Assembly (NCBI RefSeq): GCF_027924565.1 | Contig: NZ_AP027041.1 | Coordinates: 3,858,748-3,922,747, forward strand | Source of the DNA: Lysobacter auxotrophicus | GTDB lineage: Bacteria > Pseudomonadota > Gammaproteobacteria > Xanthomonadales > Xanthomonadaceae | Length of the DNA stretch: 64,000 nt | Reading direction: 5' to 3' | Made by a program: the position numbers and the translations under genes | In this document: one piece after another, positions 1-7,164 of the stretch | Numbering within the stretch: position 1 is the stretch's first letter | Layout: every line of letters begins with the position of its first letter | Notes under the pieces: generated by a model | The model's database searches: none | Told to the model about the DNA's origin: nothing | What the model saw: the letters and a program-made list of their open reading frames with translations, nothing else

Positions 1-902
1 CGGCCGTTCGTCGATGTGGCCGCCAGTCGTGCCTGCGTCTGCTCGCGTGCGGTCTGCAATGCCTTGCGGACCTCGTCTGGCACGCCCGGCACGTCATTGG
101 GCGCGGTGAGGACGACGACGGGCGTCGCGCCGTGCGACTCGTCCGCAGGGACGGGCGCGGCGAAAATGGCGGTGTTCGCGTCGAGCTCGGAGCGCAGCGT
201 CCGCCAATACGCCGGCTTGAGCTTGTAGGCGCGCGACGCCGCAGCGACGGAAGCGCTCTGCCACGGCGGCGCCGCGCGCAGGCAGGACGCCAGCGGGCCT
301 TCGGCCTTGTCGAGCGTGCCCGCCTCGGCGGCCTTCAAACATGCATCCAGGAATGCATCGCGCTGCGAGCGACCGGCCTCGCCCTGCTGTTTCCATGCGG
401 CGGGCAACAGCGCGTCGACGCCCTGCTCCGGCGGATCGACCAGCACCAGCGCGCGCACGTTCTCCGGATGGTGCTGCGCATAGCGGCGCACGATGTTGCT
501 GCCCAGCGAATGCCCGACGAGCACCAGCGGCGTCTTCAAGCCAGCCGCCGTGATGAGCGCGGCGAGGTCGGCGACGTCGGCGTCGAGGTCGCGCGGCATC
601 GGGCCTTCATCGCTGAAACCGTAGCCGGCACGGTCGTACGCGCACGTGCGCGTCTGCGGCGCGAGCATCGCCAGCACCTTGAACCACGTGGTGGAATCGG
701 CGTTGCCGCCCGCCTCCAGCAGCACCGTGCGCGGTCCGTCGCCGACGCAGCGCAGGTTCAAGGCGCGACCGGGCGCGATGGTGACGCGCTGCCCCGCGGT
801 GGCGTAGGTGTCGGGGGTTTGTGGCGGCGCGTCCGGCGCGGCGTGCGCGGGCGCGAACATCGAGGCGCCGGCGATAAGCGCGATGCGTGCGATCGACTTC
901 AT
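1..902 (-). CDS. Secreted alpha/beta hydrolase, 3' end cut by window edge
   Basis: The reading frame runs leftward from an ATG at 902 and leaves the window with about 300 residues seen and no stop. The first 22 or so residues form a signal peptide ending near AHA. Next come the alpha/beta-hydrolase landmarks: an oxyanion-type LEAGG segment, a YDRAGYG motif and the nucleophile elbow GHSLGS. A downstream VLTAPND segment fits the strand carrying the acid residue. The catalytic His would lie beyond the edge. Substrate cannot be told; family members are esterases, lipases or peptidases. The protein is probably periplasmic or secreted. Confidence 0.85.
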   Translation of the reverse strand, partial: MKSIARIALIAGASMFAPAHAAPDAPPQTPDTYATAGQRVTIAPGRALNLRCVGDGPRTVLLEAGGNADSTTWFKVLAMLAPQTRTCAYDRAGYGFSDEGPMPRDLDADVADLAALITAAGLKTPLVLVGHSLGSNIVRRYAQHHPENVRALVLVDPPEQGVDALLPAAWKQQGEAGRSQRDAFLDACLKAAEAGTLDKAEGPLASCLRAAPPWQSASVAAASRAYKLKPAYWRTLRSELDANTAIFAAPVPADESHGATPVVVLTAPNDVPGVPDEVRKALQTAREQTQARLAATSTNG

Positions 903-1054
903 CCTGCTCTCCATGCATGGGGAAGCACGTGCGCCGACTCGATCGGGGCGCATGGCGGCGGCTAGCGTAGCCCAGCATCGGATTCCAGGCGCGTGCCGTG
1001 GGATGCCTTACGACGAGAAGACCATCACGGGTTCGACTGCGCGCCAGCAGCCCT

Positions 1055-1085
1055 TGTAGCCCGGGTGAGCGAAGCGCACCCGGGG
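1055..1085. repeat. GTAG-head REP element, family A
   Basis: One copy of the dispersed element that begins TTGTAGCCCGGGT and ends GCACCCGGGG, so the CCCGGGT and ACCCGGG arms can fold. Other copies or pairs are near 10.2, 13.9, 21.7, 35.5, 43.5, 59.0 and 63.4 kb. This copy has TGAGC where most have TAAGC. Confidence 0.75.
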
Positions 1086-1144
1086 ATGCTCCCGGGAGCC
1101 GGGCGTCTCCCACCACCCGGCACCACATCCCGCCATTCCAACCA

Positions 1145-1345
1145 CTACGGCGGCGCGTCGAGCACCGAGTCGAGCACTTCGTCCAGGTACTGCGCCTGGC
1201 GATCGAACAACTCCGCGAGCGCATCGGGCGCGATGCGGAACTCGACTTCCTGCTCCTCGCCGCGCGAACCGGCGAGCTGCGACAGCAGCAACAACTGATC
1301 GCGCGCCTGCATCAACTTGTGGTGCGCGAAGTCGGGCAGCAGCAC
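1145..1345 (-). CDS. XAC0095-like small protein
   Basis: This 66-residue protein resembles the small XAC0095-like family of Xanthomonadaceae. It opens with LLPDFAHHKLMQARDQL, which fits the family pattern of a short hydrophobic strand followed by a helix rich in Leu, Arg and Gln. It ends with an acidic helix around LAELFDRQAQYLDEVL. No function is established for the family. The start is uncertain: GTG at 1345 is the only usual start codon in frame before a stop near 1390, and it has no obvious ribosome binding site. Family members usually have a few more N-terminal residues. Confidence 0.6.
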   Translation of the reverse strand: MLLPDFAHHKLMQARDQLLLLSQLAGSRGEEQEVEFRIAPDALAELFDRQAQYLDEVLDSVLDAPP

Positions 1346-1415
1346 GCCCGCGAACGCGGCGTGGGAACGGCAAACATCCTTTTGAATCTAGGGCTCTCCA
1401 GCAAACCAGCCGGCT

Positions 1416-1439
1416 TGCGCCGCGGGATTGCGGCGCAAG
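1416..1439 (+). other. Perfect 9-bp hairpin before the C4-like element
   Basis: TTGCGCCGC at 1416-1424 pairs fully with GCGGCGCAA at 1431-1439 around a 6-nt loop. It sits directly before the larger folded element and may be part of it, or a processing or termination structure. No T-run follows on the plus strand. Confidence 0.6.
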
Positions 1440-1441
1440 GT

Positions 1442-1521
1442 GTCGGGAGGTTCGAAAACCGTACGAAGCCGGCTGGGCCTATTTCCTCTCGCGAGGTGTT
1501 CTATTCAGCCGCCCTCCCGAC
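1442..1521 (+). ncRNA. Structured RNA resembling phage C4 antisense RNA
   Basis: An outer 9-bp stem pairs GTCGGGAGG (1442-1450) with CCTCCCGAC (1513-1521). Inside, GGCTG (1471-1475) pairs with CAGCC (1506-1510), enclosing a small hairpin, CCTC-TCGC-GAGG, near 1485-1496. Just downstream CCGACGC (1517-1523) can pair with GCGTCGG (1533-1539), which would compete with the outer stem. GCCCAG after 1540 can pair with CTGGGC in the element, as expected of an antisense/target pair. Read on the minus strand, the flank gives the peptide GFFMPDHLGCPTQAFRVG, which recalls the Ash/Icd-like ORFs annotated over such loci in prophages. The C4 assignment is from memory of that class; the strand is a guess. 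Confidence 0.45.
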
Positions 1522-1560
1522 GCGGAACGCTTGCGTCGGACAGCCCAGATGATCGGGCAT

Positions 1561-1594
1561 AAAAAACCCACCGGTATGACGGAGGTGGGTCCCG
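1561..1594 (-). terminator. Terminator-like hairpin with T-run on minus strand
   Basis: Read on the minus strand, ACCCACC and GGTGGGT form a stem followed directly by a run of six T (1561-1567 on the plus strand reads as A-run and CCC). It would stop minus-strand transcripts entering the C4-like element, or form part of its regulatory structure. Confidence 0.45.
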
Positions 1595-1756
1595 CTTCGT
1601 ATCGGAGTTTCGACACTCCTTGGGCATCGAGATTGCTTGCGGATGCCGGCGTGTTCAATGCGAAGAAGTAGCACCTCGCACCGCACGTTTTTCGCGTTGC
1701 GCCATCGTCGCCGCGTTGTTGTGCTGCACCTACTCCAAATAGATAGGAGAAGTGAA

Positions 1757-2347
1757 TTGGCCTTGAAGTATCTGATCGTGGTTGGCGACCCGACCACCGC
1801 AGGCGGTGAGGCAGTAGAGGGCGATTCTGGTTGGATGATCCAGTGTCTGGACGGCTCTTCGCGACCGGCGGTACGCGTCAACGACGCGGTCATGTGTGGC
1901 GCTTGCGGACCAACAAAAGTCATTCAGGGCGCGGGCCATTTCCTGACCGGCGGTGCGCTCGTCGCTTACGACGGCTTGTTGCTGGCATGCGGCCACCAGA
2001 TGATCGCGAAGTCGCAGAGGCTGTGCTCTGTCGAGGTTAACGACGGATCACGGGCCACGCACCGCATAAGCAATCCGGTTGCCGAATCGCTGGTGAGCTC
2101 GAAGAGCGCGCCGGGGGAACAACCCAAGTACGCGCTTCAGTTCCAGGCTACCGACTACAACACGGGACGACCCCTACCCCACTGCAAGTACATCCTCACA
2201 AGAGGTGACGGCCAAGTACAACGCGGCCAGTGTGACGAGAGTGGGCTGACGGATGTGATTTCTTCAGTCCAGCCGGAGCAGGTTTCCATCCACTTCGTGT
2301 TCACCTCTCCTATCGGCAACTCCATCTCAAAGAGTGACCTGTCATGA
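1757..2347 (+). CDS. PAAR-domain spike-tip protein with C-terminal beta-sandwich
   Basis: Residues 1-95 form a PAAR domain: a VVGDPTTAGGEAVEG start, then GVDDAVMCGACG-like turns around VNDAVMCGACG, and a closing LLACGH. PAAR proteins cap the VgrG spike of type VI secretion systems and carry effectors. Residues 100-196 (pattern TDYNTGRPLPHCKY, then DGQVQRG and DESGLT) look like the immunoglobulin-like module often found behind PAAR domains. The TTG start at 1757 is chosen because AGGAG at 1745-1749 lies 7 nt upstream, whereas a longer upstream frame has no domain content. The gene overlaps the amidase gene by ATGA. No VgrG or other T6SS structural gene is in the window. Confidence 0.85.
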   Translation: MALKYLIVVGDPTTAGGEAVEGDSGWMIQCLDGSSRPAVRVNDAVMCGACGPTKVIQGAGHFLTGGALVAYDGLLLACGHQMIAKSQRLCSVEVNDGSRATHRISNPVAESLVSSKSAPGEQPKYALQFQATDYNTGRPLPHCKYILTRGDGQVQRGQCDESGLTDVISSVQPEQVSIHFVFTSPIGNSISKSDLS

Positions 2348-3120
2348 CCTTTCGAACGCGCGATGTGAGCGGCGGACCGTTTGACACTACGGAGAACCTT
2401 CGCCGCGTCTCCGACGAACCTGGGAAGGTGGAAACAATCAAGGCAAGGATCAACAACCCTGCCGCGACTCGGGAAGCCATCATCGTCACCCTGCGCCGGA
2501 GCGGGATAGCCTTTCAGGAGCGCTCTCAATGGAAGGCCAAGGCGGAGGATCCTGCGCGAAGCGACGGCCCGGACTGGGACTACACATGCCTTGTTCTTCA
2601 CCACGCCGGGAACAGCTACTCGTGCAACGCTGACGACCTGGACCAGCTTCGTCGTGTTGAGGCTACCGATATGACGAAGTTCGGCTACATGAGCTACCAC
2701 TATGCAATCTCGTGTACCGGAACCATTTACGAAGCTCGCGATATCCGCTTCAAGGGATCACACGTGAGCAAGGGCAACACTGGAAGGATCGGCATCGTTC
2801 TTCTTAATGACTTCAGCGATCCGGGAGAAGCCTATGAGGAGGAGTACAAAGAGAAGAGTCGCCTGGAACGGCTCAAGAACGCACCAGAGCTAGTACGCGA
2901 CAGGGTGGATGCTGGTGCCAATCCCCCTCCCCCCGTTCAGGTGCGTTCACTTGCGCAGCTGGTCTACACGCTCAAGAGCTACTTCCCGATACGGATGCTC
3001 GGTGGACACCGCGAGTTTCAGCGACTGGCGAATCACGAAGGACGTGCGTGCCCTGGACGTCTGGGGATGGCAGTCGTGGATGCGTTACGGGCCGAGTTCC
3101 GGCTTGAGGCGCCGCAGTGA
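2344..3120 (+). CDS. Type VI-type effector: zinc peptidoglycan amidase (Amidase_2 fold)
   Basis: The 258-residue protein has an N-acetylmuramoyl-L-alanine amidase/PGRP core. The zinc ligands are visible: LHHAGN at 85-90, GGHREF with His222 and ACPG with Cys236. YHYAIS near 118 and the GSH motif near 138-140 also fit. Such enzymes cleave the amide bond between muramic acid and the stem peptide. There is no signal peptide, which suits delivery by a secretion system with the coupled PAAR protein upstream (ATGA overlap). Residues 1-75 are not part of the catalytic fold and may bind the PAAR protein. The downstream gene overlaps by GTGA. Lysis or prophage endolysin is the alternative, but the PAAR linkage argues for an effector. 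Confidence 0.8.
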   Translation: MTFRTRDVSGGPFDTTENLRRVSDEPGKVETIKARINNPAATREAIIVTLRRSGIAFQERSQWKAKAEDPARSDGPDWDYTCLVLHHAGNSYSCNADDLDQLRRVEATDMTKFGYMSYHYAISCTGTIYEARDIRFKGSHVSKGNTGRIGIVLLNDFSDPGEAYEEEYKEKSRLERLKNAPELVRDRVDAGANPPPPVQVRSLAQLVYTLKSYFPIRMLGGHREFQRLANHEGRACPGRLGMAVVDALRAEFRLEAPQ

Positions 3121-3740
3121 GGTATGTCACTCGCGTCGTCCCGATGCTCGGGGCTGCGTTGCTCCTCTGGCTGTTCATGGGCTTCGAGGCAATCGACTAC
3201 GAGCACTCAACGGACTACAAGTTCTTCATCAAACAGTATCCATCGTGGACAACTGTCTATCGCAATCCCGTGTTGTGCGGAGAGTGCGATCTACGACGCC
3301 CGGAGAACATTGGCATCGAGGCGAACTGGCAGTTCGAGGCGTTCTGCCGTGTTCGCTTTGACCTAGATCCCGGACTTTGCTACGCCATCTATGCAGCGAA
3401 GCAAAGACGCGCCGACGAGCGCGCCGGCCGTGAAAGCATGCGAGCGCGTTTCAACGGCCCCCGCGAAGAGCGGCCATGGGCGCCGGGTTTTCCACTCGGA
3501 ACTCCAGAGGACGTTCTTGACTTCGCCAAGAGGCGAAACTTGTGCGACTACTTCCGCGCCGAGGCGCCGGAGCCGGGGCAGCGCGAGCGAGCTCTGGAAA
3601 TCGAGCTTGGCATTGCTACGTACTGCCCCGGAACCGATAAGGAGCTGGCGTACCTGCGGCAGAAGTACGGGCATCAGGCAGAAGTCACCCAGAGACTTGC
3701 GGAGTACGGTTCGGCGGCCGAGCGAGGTGGGAAGCCATGA
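3117..3740 (+). CDS. Membrane-anchored protein, candidate amidase immunity protein 1
   Basis: Starts at GTG 3117, whose bases overlap the stop of the amidase gene. Residues 6-22 form a single hydrophobic segment; the remaining ~180 residues would lie in the periplasm. They hold several cysteines in two clusters (LCGECDLRRP and a later CYAIYAAKQ, CDYF, YCPG), suggesting disulfides. No known domain was recognised. Position directly behind a peptidoglycan amidase, coupled translation and a periplasmic location are what an immunity protein to such a toxin would have. This role is inferred from context only. Confidence 0.6.
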   Translation: MRYVTRVVPMLGAALLLWLFMGFEAIDYEHSTDYKFFIKQYPSWTTVYRNPVLCGECDLRRPENIGIEANWQFEAFCRVRFDLDPGLCYAIYAAKQRRADERAGRESMRARFNGPREERPWAPGFPLGTPEDVLDFAKRRNLCDYFRAEAPEPGQRERALEIELGIATYCPGTDKELAYLRQKYGHQAEVTQRLAEYGSAAERGGKP

Positions 3741-4312
3741 GCTTACTCGTCAGGATTGCCGCAGCACTTCTGCTTCTTGTCGCAGGTCTTGCAGGGATAT
3801 TTTGGGTCGCGTCTCTGTGGTGGGAGAAGGCTTTCGCCACTCGTACTAGTGTCCAGGTGAGTCCGAACGGATGCTATCGGTTGGAGGAACTCAAGCCGTA
3901 CTGGATCCTTCCGAATGGCTTTCATCCCAAGTTCGACGACGAGGGTTGGTGGAACCCGTTGACGGACTGGTATGCGCCGTGGTTTCCAAATGACTATCCC
4001 GGGTTCTATCGTCTTTATGACAACCGTACGGGAGCGCTTCTGGGTGAAAGCAGGGTCCAGGACCTGTCCAGCAACGCTGGAGTTGGGACGCATTGGCCGA
4101 ATGAGCGACTCCCTTGGATGAGTGCTGGATACACGCAACTCGCAGATGATTTGCCCCCGTGTAGGACTGGCTCCCAGATGCCGCGTTATGAACGGCGTCG
4201 CGAGGTGCTTGGCCGCCGCGATGTGCGCCGGAGCCGCTTTAGTTTTTACACTGTGGCACGGACATACACGCTCAAGTTCTATACGAATCAGTCGATAACA
4301 TTGCGGGCCTAA
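3737..4312 (+). CDS. Membrane-anchored protein, candidate immunity protein 2
   Basis: The ATG at 3737 overlaps the preceding stop (ATGA). An N-terminal hydrophobic stretch, residues 5-27, is followed by a soluble part with SPNGCYRLEELKPYW and PGFYRLYDNRTGALLGES, probably a beta-rich periplasmic domain. The function is unknown; context suggests a second immunity protein or an accessory to the effector. The last ~45 residues, after LADDLPPC, are Arg-rich and then low in GC: bases 4261-4320 are 29/60 G+C. This tail may be a frameshifted or substituted 3' end rather than part of the original fold. Confidence 0.6.
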   Translation: MSLLVRIAAALLLLVAGLAGIFWVASLWWEKAFATRTSVQVSPNGCYRLEELKPYWILPNGFHPKFDDEGWWNPLTDWYAPWFPNDYPGFYRLYDNRTGALLGESRVQDLSSNAGVGTHWPNERLPWMSAGYTQLADDLPPCRTGSQMPRYERRREVLGRRDVRRSRFSFYTVARTYTLKFYTNQSITLRA

Positions 4313-4346
4313 CTGCCCGTGTTTGACTTATGGATGAGGAGTGGCA

Positions 4347-5249
4347 ATGGCGCTAATGACTGTTCTCTTGGTCGCGAGCTCGGCCGCGGTGCCGGTTGCG
4401 CTCGCGATTGGTATCTCGTGGTTGTCTCGCCGGGTGCAGGATCGAGATGGGCGCAGATCCCCCATTGAGGGTCGCACCATTCACGGTGCTGCCGAGCAGC
4501 TACGCAAGCGGGTTGAGGAGCATGGCGACGAGCTCATGGTCAGCCTTGGCGTCCTGCTCTTCGTCGGGCCCTACTTTCTGGCGATTTGGGCACTCCAACG
4601 CATCAACTTGGCGCAGATCAAGGTCAGCTTCGGTGACTACATCCTGCTGGCCGCCGCGAGCTTGATGGCCGCGCTTCTGATCTCCCGCGTTCTGCACCAC
4701 GGCAGGAGGCGCCGCATTGCCAATGCGGGCTTGAAGGCCGAGCTGTATACCGCCCAGGAGCTGAACCGACTGATGGCCTTGGGTTGCACGGTCCTACACG
4801 ACATTCCCTGCGAACAGTTCAACATCGACCACGTCGTGATTGGGCAGCGCGGTGTCTATGCAATCGAGACCAAGTCGGTAAGAAAGCCCGCCCCAACGGG
4901 GGGCAAGGATCACTTCAAAGTCAGCTACGACGGACAGCGATTGCACTTCCCCGGTTTTAGCGACGACAAGCGTCTGCAACAGACCAGGCGACAAGCGGAA
5001 TGGCTGGCCAGCTATCTTGAGGGCGCGGTTGGGCGCAAGGTGCCGGTGCTCCCGGCGCTTGCACTTCCTGGCTGGTGGATCGACTCGACGGGCAGTCGGG
5101 CGGCCTCAGACGTCCGGGTGTTCAATCCAGCAGGGCGAGGCGCGGAGTTCATGGCGGACAGGAGGGGAGCTTCCGTTGACGCCTCAACTGCTGCGCTTGT
5201 CAGGCAGGCGCTGGTGATGAGGTACGCGGCGAGCGCTGATCGGAAGTGA
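4347..5249 (+). CDS. Membrane protein with NERD nuclease-related domain
   Basis: About 300 residues. Three hydrophobic segments occur, near 5-27, 62-84 and 96-115. The cytoplasmic part from about 130 is a NERD domain, related to the PD-(D/E)XK nucleases. It has an acidic helix around AELYTAQEL, Asp161 in NIDHVVIG and the E-T-K triad (Glu174, Lys176) in YAIETK, so the catalytic residues appear intact. ATG 4347 is preferred over GTG 4341 because GAGGAG at 4336-4341 is then well placed. It lies 34 nt behind the second candidate immunity gene and may be transcribed with it. The role is unknown; NERD proteins occur in DNA processing and defence settings. Confidence 0.75.
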   Translation: MALMTVLLVASSAAVPVALAIGISWLSRRVQDRDGRRSPIEGRTIHGAAEQLRKRVEEHGDELMVSLGVLLFVGPYFLAIWALQRINLAQIKVSFGDYILLAAASLMAALLISRVLHHGRRRRIANAGLKAELYTAQELNRLMALGCTVLHDIPCEQFNIDHVVIGQRGVYAIETKSVRKPAPTGGKDHFKVSYDGQRLHFPGFSDDKRLQQTRRQAEWLASYLEGAVGRKVPVLPALALPGWWIDSTGSRAASDVRVFNPAGRGAEFMADRRGASVDASTAALVRQALVMRYAASADRK

Positions 5250-5322
5250 AGCCGCTTCGGATCGCCTAACCAACTGAGAGTTCCGTGCCCTATCCTGGGC
5301 GACCTGACGAAAGGGGACTCTC

Positions 5323-6207
5323 ATGGACCTTGAACAAGGTGAAACGGGCGAACCGTGGACTCGGCGAGAAGTAGAGGCGACTGTCACGGCCTACTTCCAG
5401 ATGCTGCGCATGCAGGAGCTTGGTCAGCGGCTTAACAAAGCCGAGCACAACCGCCGGCTGCTTGAGAAGCTGCCCGCTCGTAACCTTAAGGCAATTGAGT
5501 ACAAGCATCGCAACATTAGCGCCGTGATGAACCTCTACGGCGCCCAGATGCTGAGCGGATACAGGCCCGCTACCAACTTCCAACAGTTGCTGGTGGACGT
5601 CGTCGGTCAGACCTTGGCGCAGGATCGGGCGTTCGATGAGGCTGCGATCCGCAGCGTCGAGACGCCGGCCGAGGTCCCAGTTCTGGGTAGCTTCGAAGAC
5701 TTCCTGGTGGAAGCGCCGAAGGTCAAAGAGCGCGTTCAAGAACAACGCGCGGAGTGGATACGCCGCGCACCCGTGAAGCGCGACTACCTGGAGCGGGAAT
5801 CGCGCAACCGTTCACTTGGCTTGGCCGGCGAGCTTCTCGTCATGGAGTACGAAGCGCGGCGGCTTCATGAAGAAGGTGCCAAGCGTTTCGCCGATCGGAT
5901 CGAACACGTCTCGCAAGTGCGCGGCGACGGCACCGGCTACGACATCCTGTCCTTCGACGCTGACGGGCGCGAGCGCTTCATCGAAGTCAAGACAACCGCC
6001 TACATGGCGGAGACGCCGTTCTTTGTCACGCCGAACGAGGTGGACTTCTCCAGCGAGCAGTTCCGTCAGTTCCATCTGTATCGCCTCTTCGCGTTTCGGA
6101 AGAGGCCGCGGATGTTTGTGTTGACTGGACCTGTGGCGGCGAACTGCCATCTGGAGGCGAATGGCTTCCGCGCCACAGTGATGGGGATTCAGCCACCCTC
6201 CATCTGA
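5323..6207 (+). CDS. DUF3883 (NO VEIN-type) PD-(D/E)XK-like protein
   Basis: 294 residues in two parts. The N-terminal part (about 13-105: EVEATVTAYFQML, then FKHRNIS-like KHRNISAVM) matches a region that often precedes restriction-type domains in DUF3883 proteins. The C-terminal part (165-294) is DUF3883: GELLVMEYE at 169-177, GYDI with Asp207, and E-V-K at 221-223. That is the E...D...ExK layout of a nuclease fold. AAAGGGGA just before ATG 5323 serves as ribosome binding site. Its 3' end overlaps the convergent HsdR_N gene by 19 bases. A defence or DNA-repair role is plausible but unproven. Confidence 0.75.
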   Translation: MDLEQGETGEPWTRREVEATVTAYFQMLRMQELGQRLNKAEHNRRLLEKLPARNLKAIEYKHRNISAVMNLYGAQMLSGYRPATNFQQLLVDVVGQTLAQDRAFDEAAIRSVETPAEVPVLGSFEDFLVEAPKVKERVQEQRAEWIRRAPVKRDYLERESRNRSLGLAGELLVMEYEARRLHEEGAKRFADRIEHVSQVRGDGTGYDILSFDADGRERFIEVKTTAYMAETPFFVTPNEVDFSSEQFRQFHLYRLFAFRKRPRMFVLTGPVAANCHLEANGFRATVMGIQPPSI

Positions 6208-7004
6208 GCGTCCACTTCGACGGCAGCGTCTTCCTTTGCCTTACGCGGCTTTGGCATTGTCGTCCGCAGAGCGATGTTGGCGGCTCTGGCGATCTTTTTT
6301 CGAGCCTCATCTGCCTTGTCGCCTTCAAGCACATCACGCTTGATTACTTCACTTATCAGAACATCCTTGATCTGCGCCGTGTCGATGCGCACGTCGGGTG
6401 AAACGCGTCGCAACTCGCGCCGAATAACATCGAGGACCGTATCGGTTTGCAGAAGCGCACCCAGAAAGAAGCGGGAAAGCGCCTGTCGCTGAGTGTGATA
6501 TTCGCCAAGCATGGACCGTTGCCAGCCCTCCTTGCACCACAGATAGAGAAGCTCGACATCACCTGCAGCGCGTGGGTTCAGAGCACAAAAGTCAATCTCA
6601 AGAACCAGCTCCTGATCAATCGGCTTTGCAAAGATCAAGTGGTAGACGCGCCAAGTGATGCCGTTGGTGAGCAGGACCCAATCCACACCTTGGTTAGCCG
6701 CGTAGTCGATGGCCTGTTTGACGTGCGTATCTTTGAGGTCGAGGCCGATCGCCTTCACCTCAATCAGTGTTTGGAGCTGCCCGTCGATCTTGATAGCGAG
6801 GTCACAGAACGTGCTGCGTATTGAGTGCTCGGACGTGACGTCCGAGTACTTGTCGTAGCCGAACACGTCGGCAAGCATGTCCTTGATGATGGTGACGGTG
6901 TCTGCTTCGCCTACGTCGCGAGCACGAGCGGCAGCGAGGATAGGCTGATAGCGCTTGAGACCGGCGACCAGACGCTCAGCGACTTTCTTGGGTACAGCGG
7001 CCAT
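6189..7004 (-). CDS. Stand-alone HsdR_N-type restriction nuclease domain protein
   Basis: 271 residues from ATG 7004. The N-terminal half matches the nuclease domain of type I restriction R subunits: Glu33, Asp68 in CDLAI, Glu82 and Lys84 in IEVKA, and Gln97 in HVKQAIDYA, followed by the WVLLTNGITWRVY strand. Residues 180-270 are helical and end in a charged tail. There is no helicase domain and no hsdM or hsdS nearby, so it is not a complete type I system. Stand-alone proteins of this sort are common and often of unknown role. The start is the ATG of MAAVPKK; a longer frame upstream lacks family content. It converges on the DUF3883 gene. Confidence 0.8.
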   Translation of the reverse strand: MAAVPKKVAERLVAGLKRYQPILAAARARDVGEADTVTIIKDMLADVFGYDKYSDVTSEHSIRSTFCDLAIKIDGQLQTLIEVKAIGLDLKDTHVKQAIDYAANQGVDWVLLTNGITWRVYHLIFAKPIDQELVLEIDFCALNPRAAGDVELLYLWCKEGWQRSMLGEYHTQRQALSRFFLGALLQTDTVLDVIRRELRRVSPDVRIDTAQIKDVLISEVIKRDVLEGDKADEARKKIARAANIALRTTMPKPRKAKEDAAVEVDAQMEGG

Positions 7005-7087
7005 GAGTTCACATCCCTGGAAAAGGCTCGGGGCGAACATACAAGATTGAGTAGCGATCACGTTGACCGCTCGGCGGCTACTCGGAG

Positions 7088-7118
7088 CGAAAAAAAGGCG
7101 GCCATTCGGCCGCCTTTT
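7088..7118 (-). terminator. Rho-independent terminator of aceE
   Basis: AAAAGGCGGCC and GGCCGCCTTTT form an 11-bp stem around ATTC. On the minus strand it is followed by a T-run of six or more, 47 nt after the aceE stop. It can also act on plus-strand transcripts, with a shorter T-run. Confidence 0.85.
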
Positions 7119-7164
7119 CTCTTGACCTACCCCGTCTAACTAGAGGCAGAAATTCCTTATTGCA

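Noticed and set aside
1501-1923. Minus-strand Ash/Icd-like ORF ending in GFFMPDHLGCPTQAFRVGRAAE-type peptide
   Set aside because: Kept only as a sign of the C4-type locus. The frame covers folded RNA and a terminator hairpin and runs antisense into the PAAR gene, so a real protein is unlikely.
6189-7004. Complete type I restriction-modification system
   Set aside because: Only an R-subunit nuclease-like domain is present; the helicase part, hsdM and hsdS are absent.
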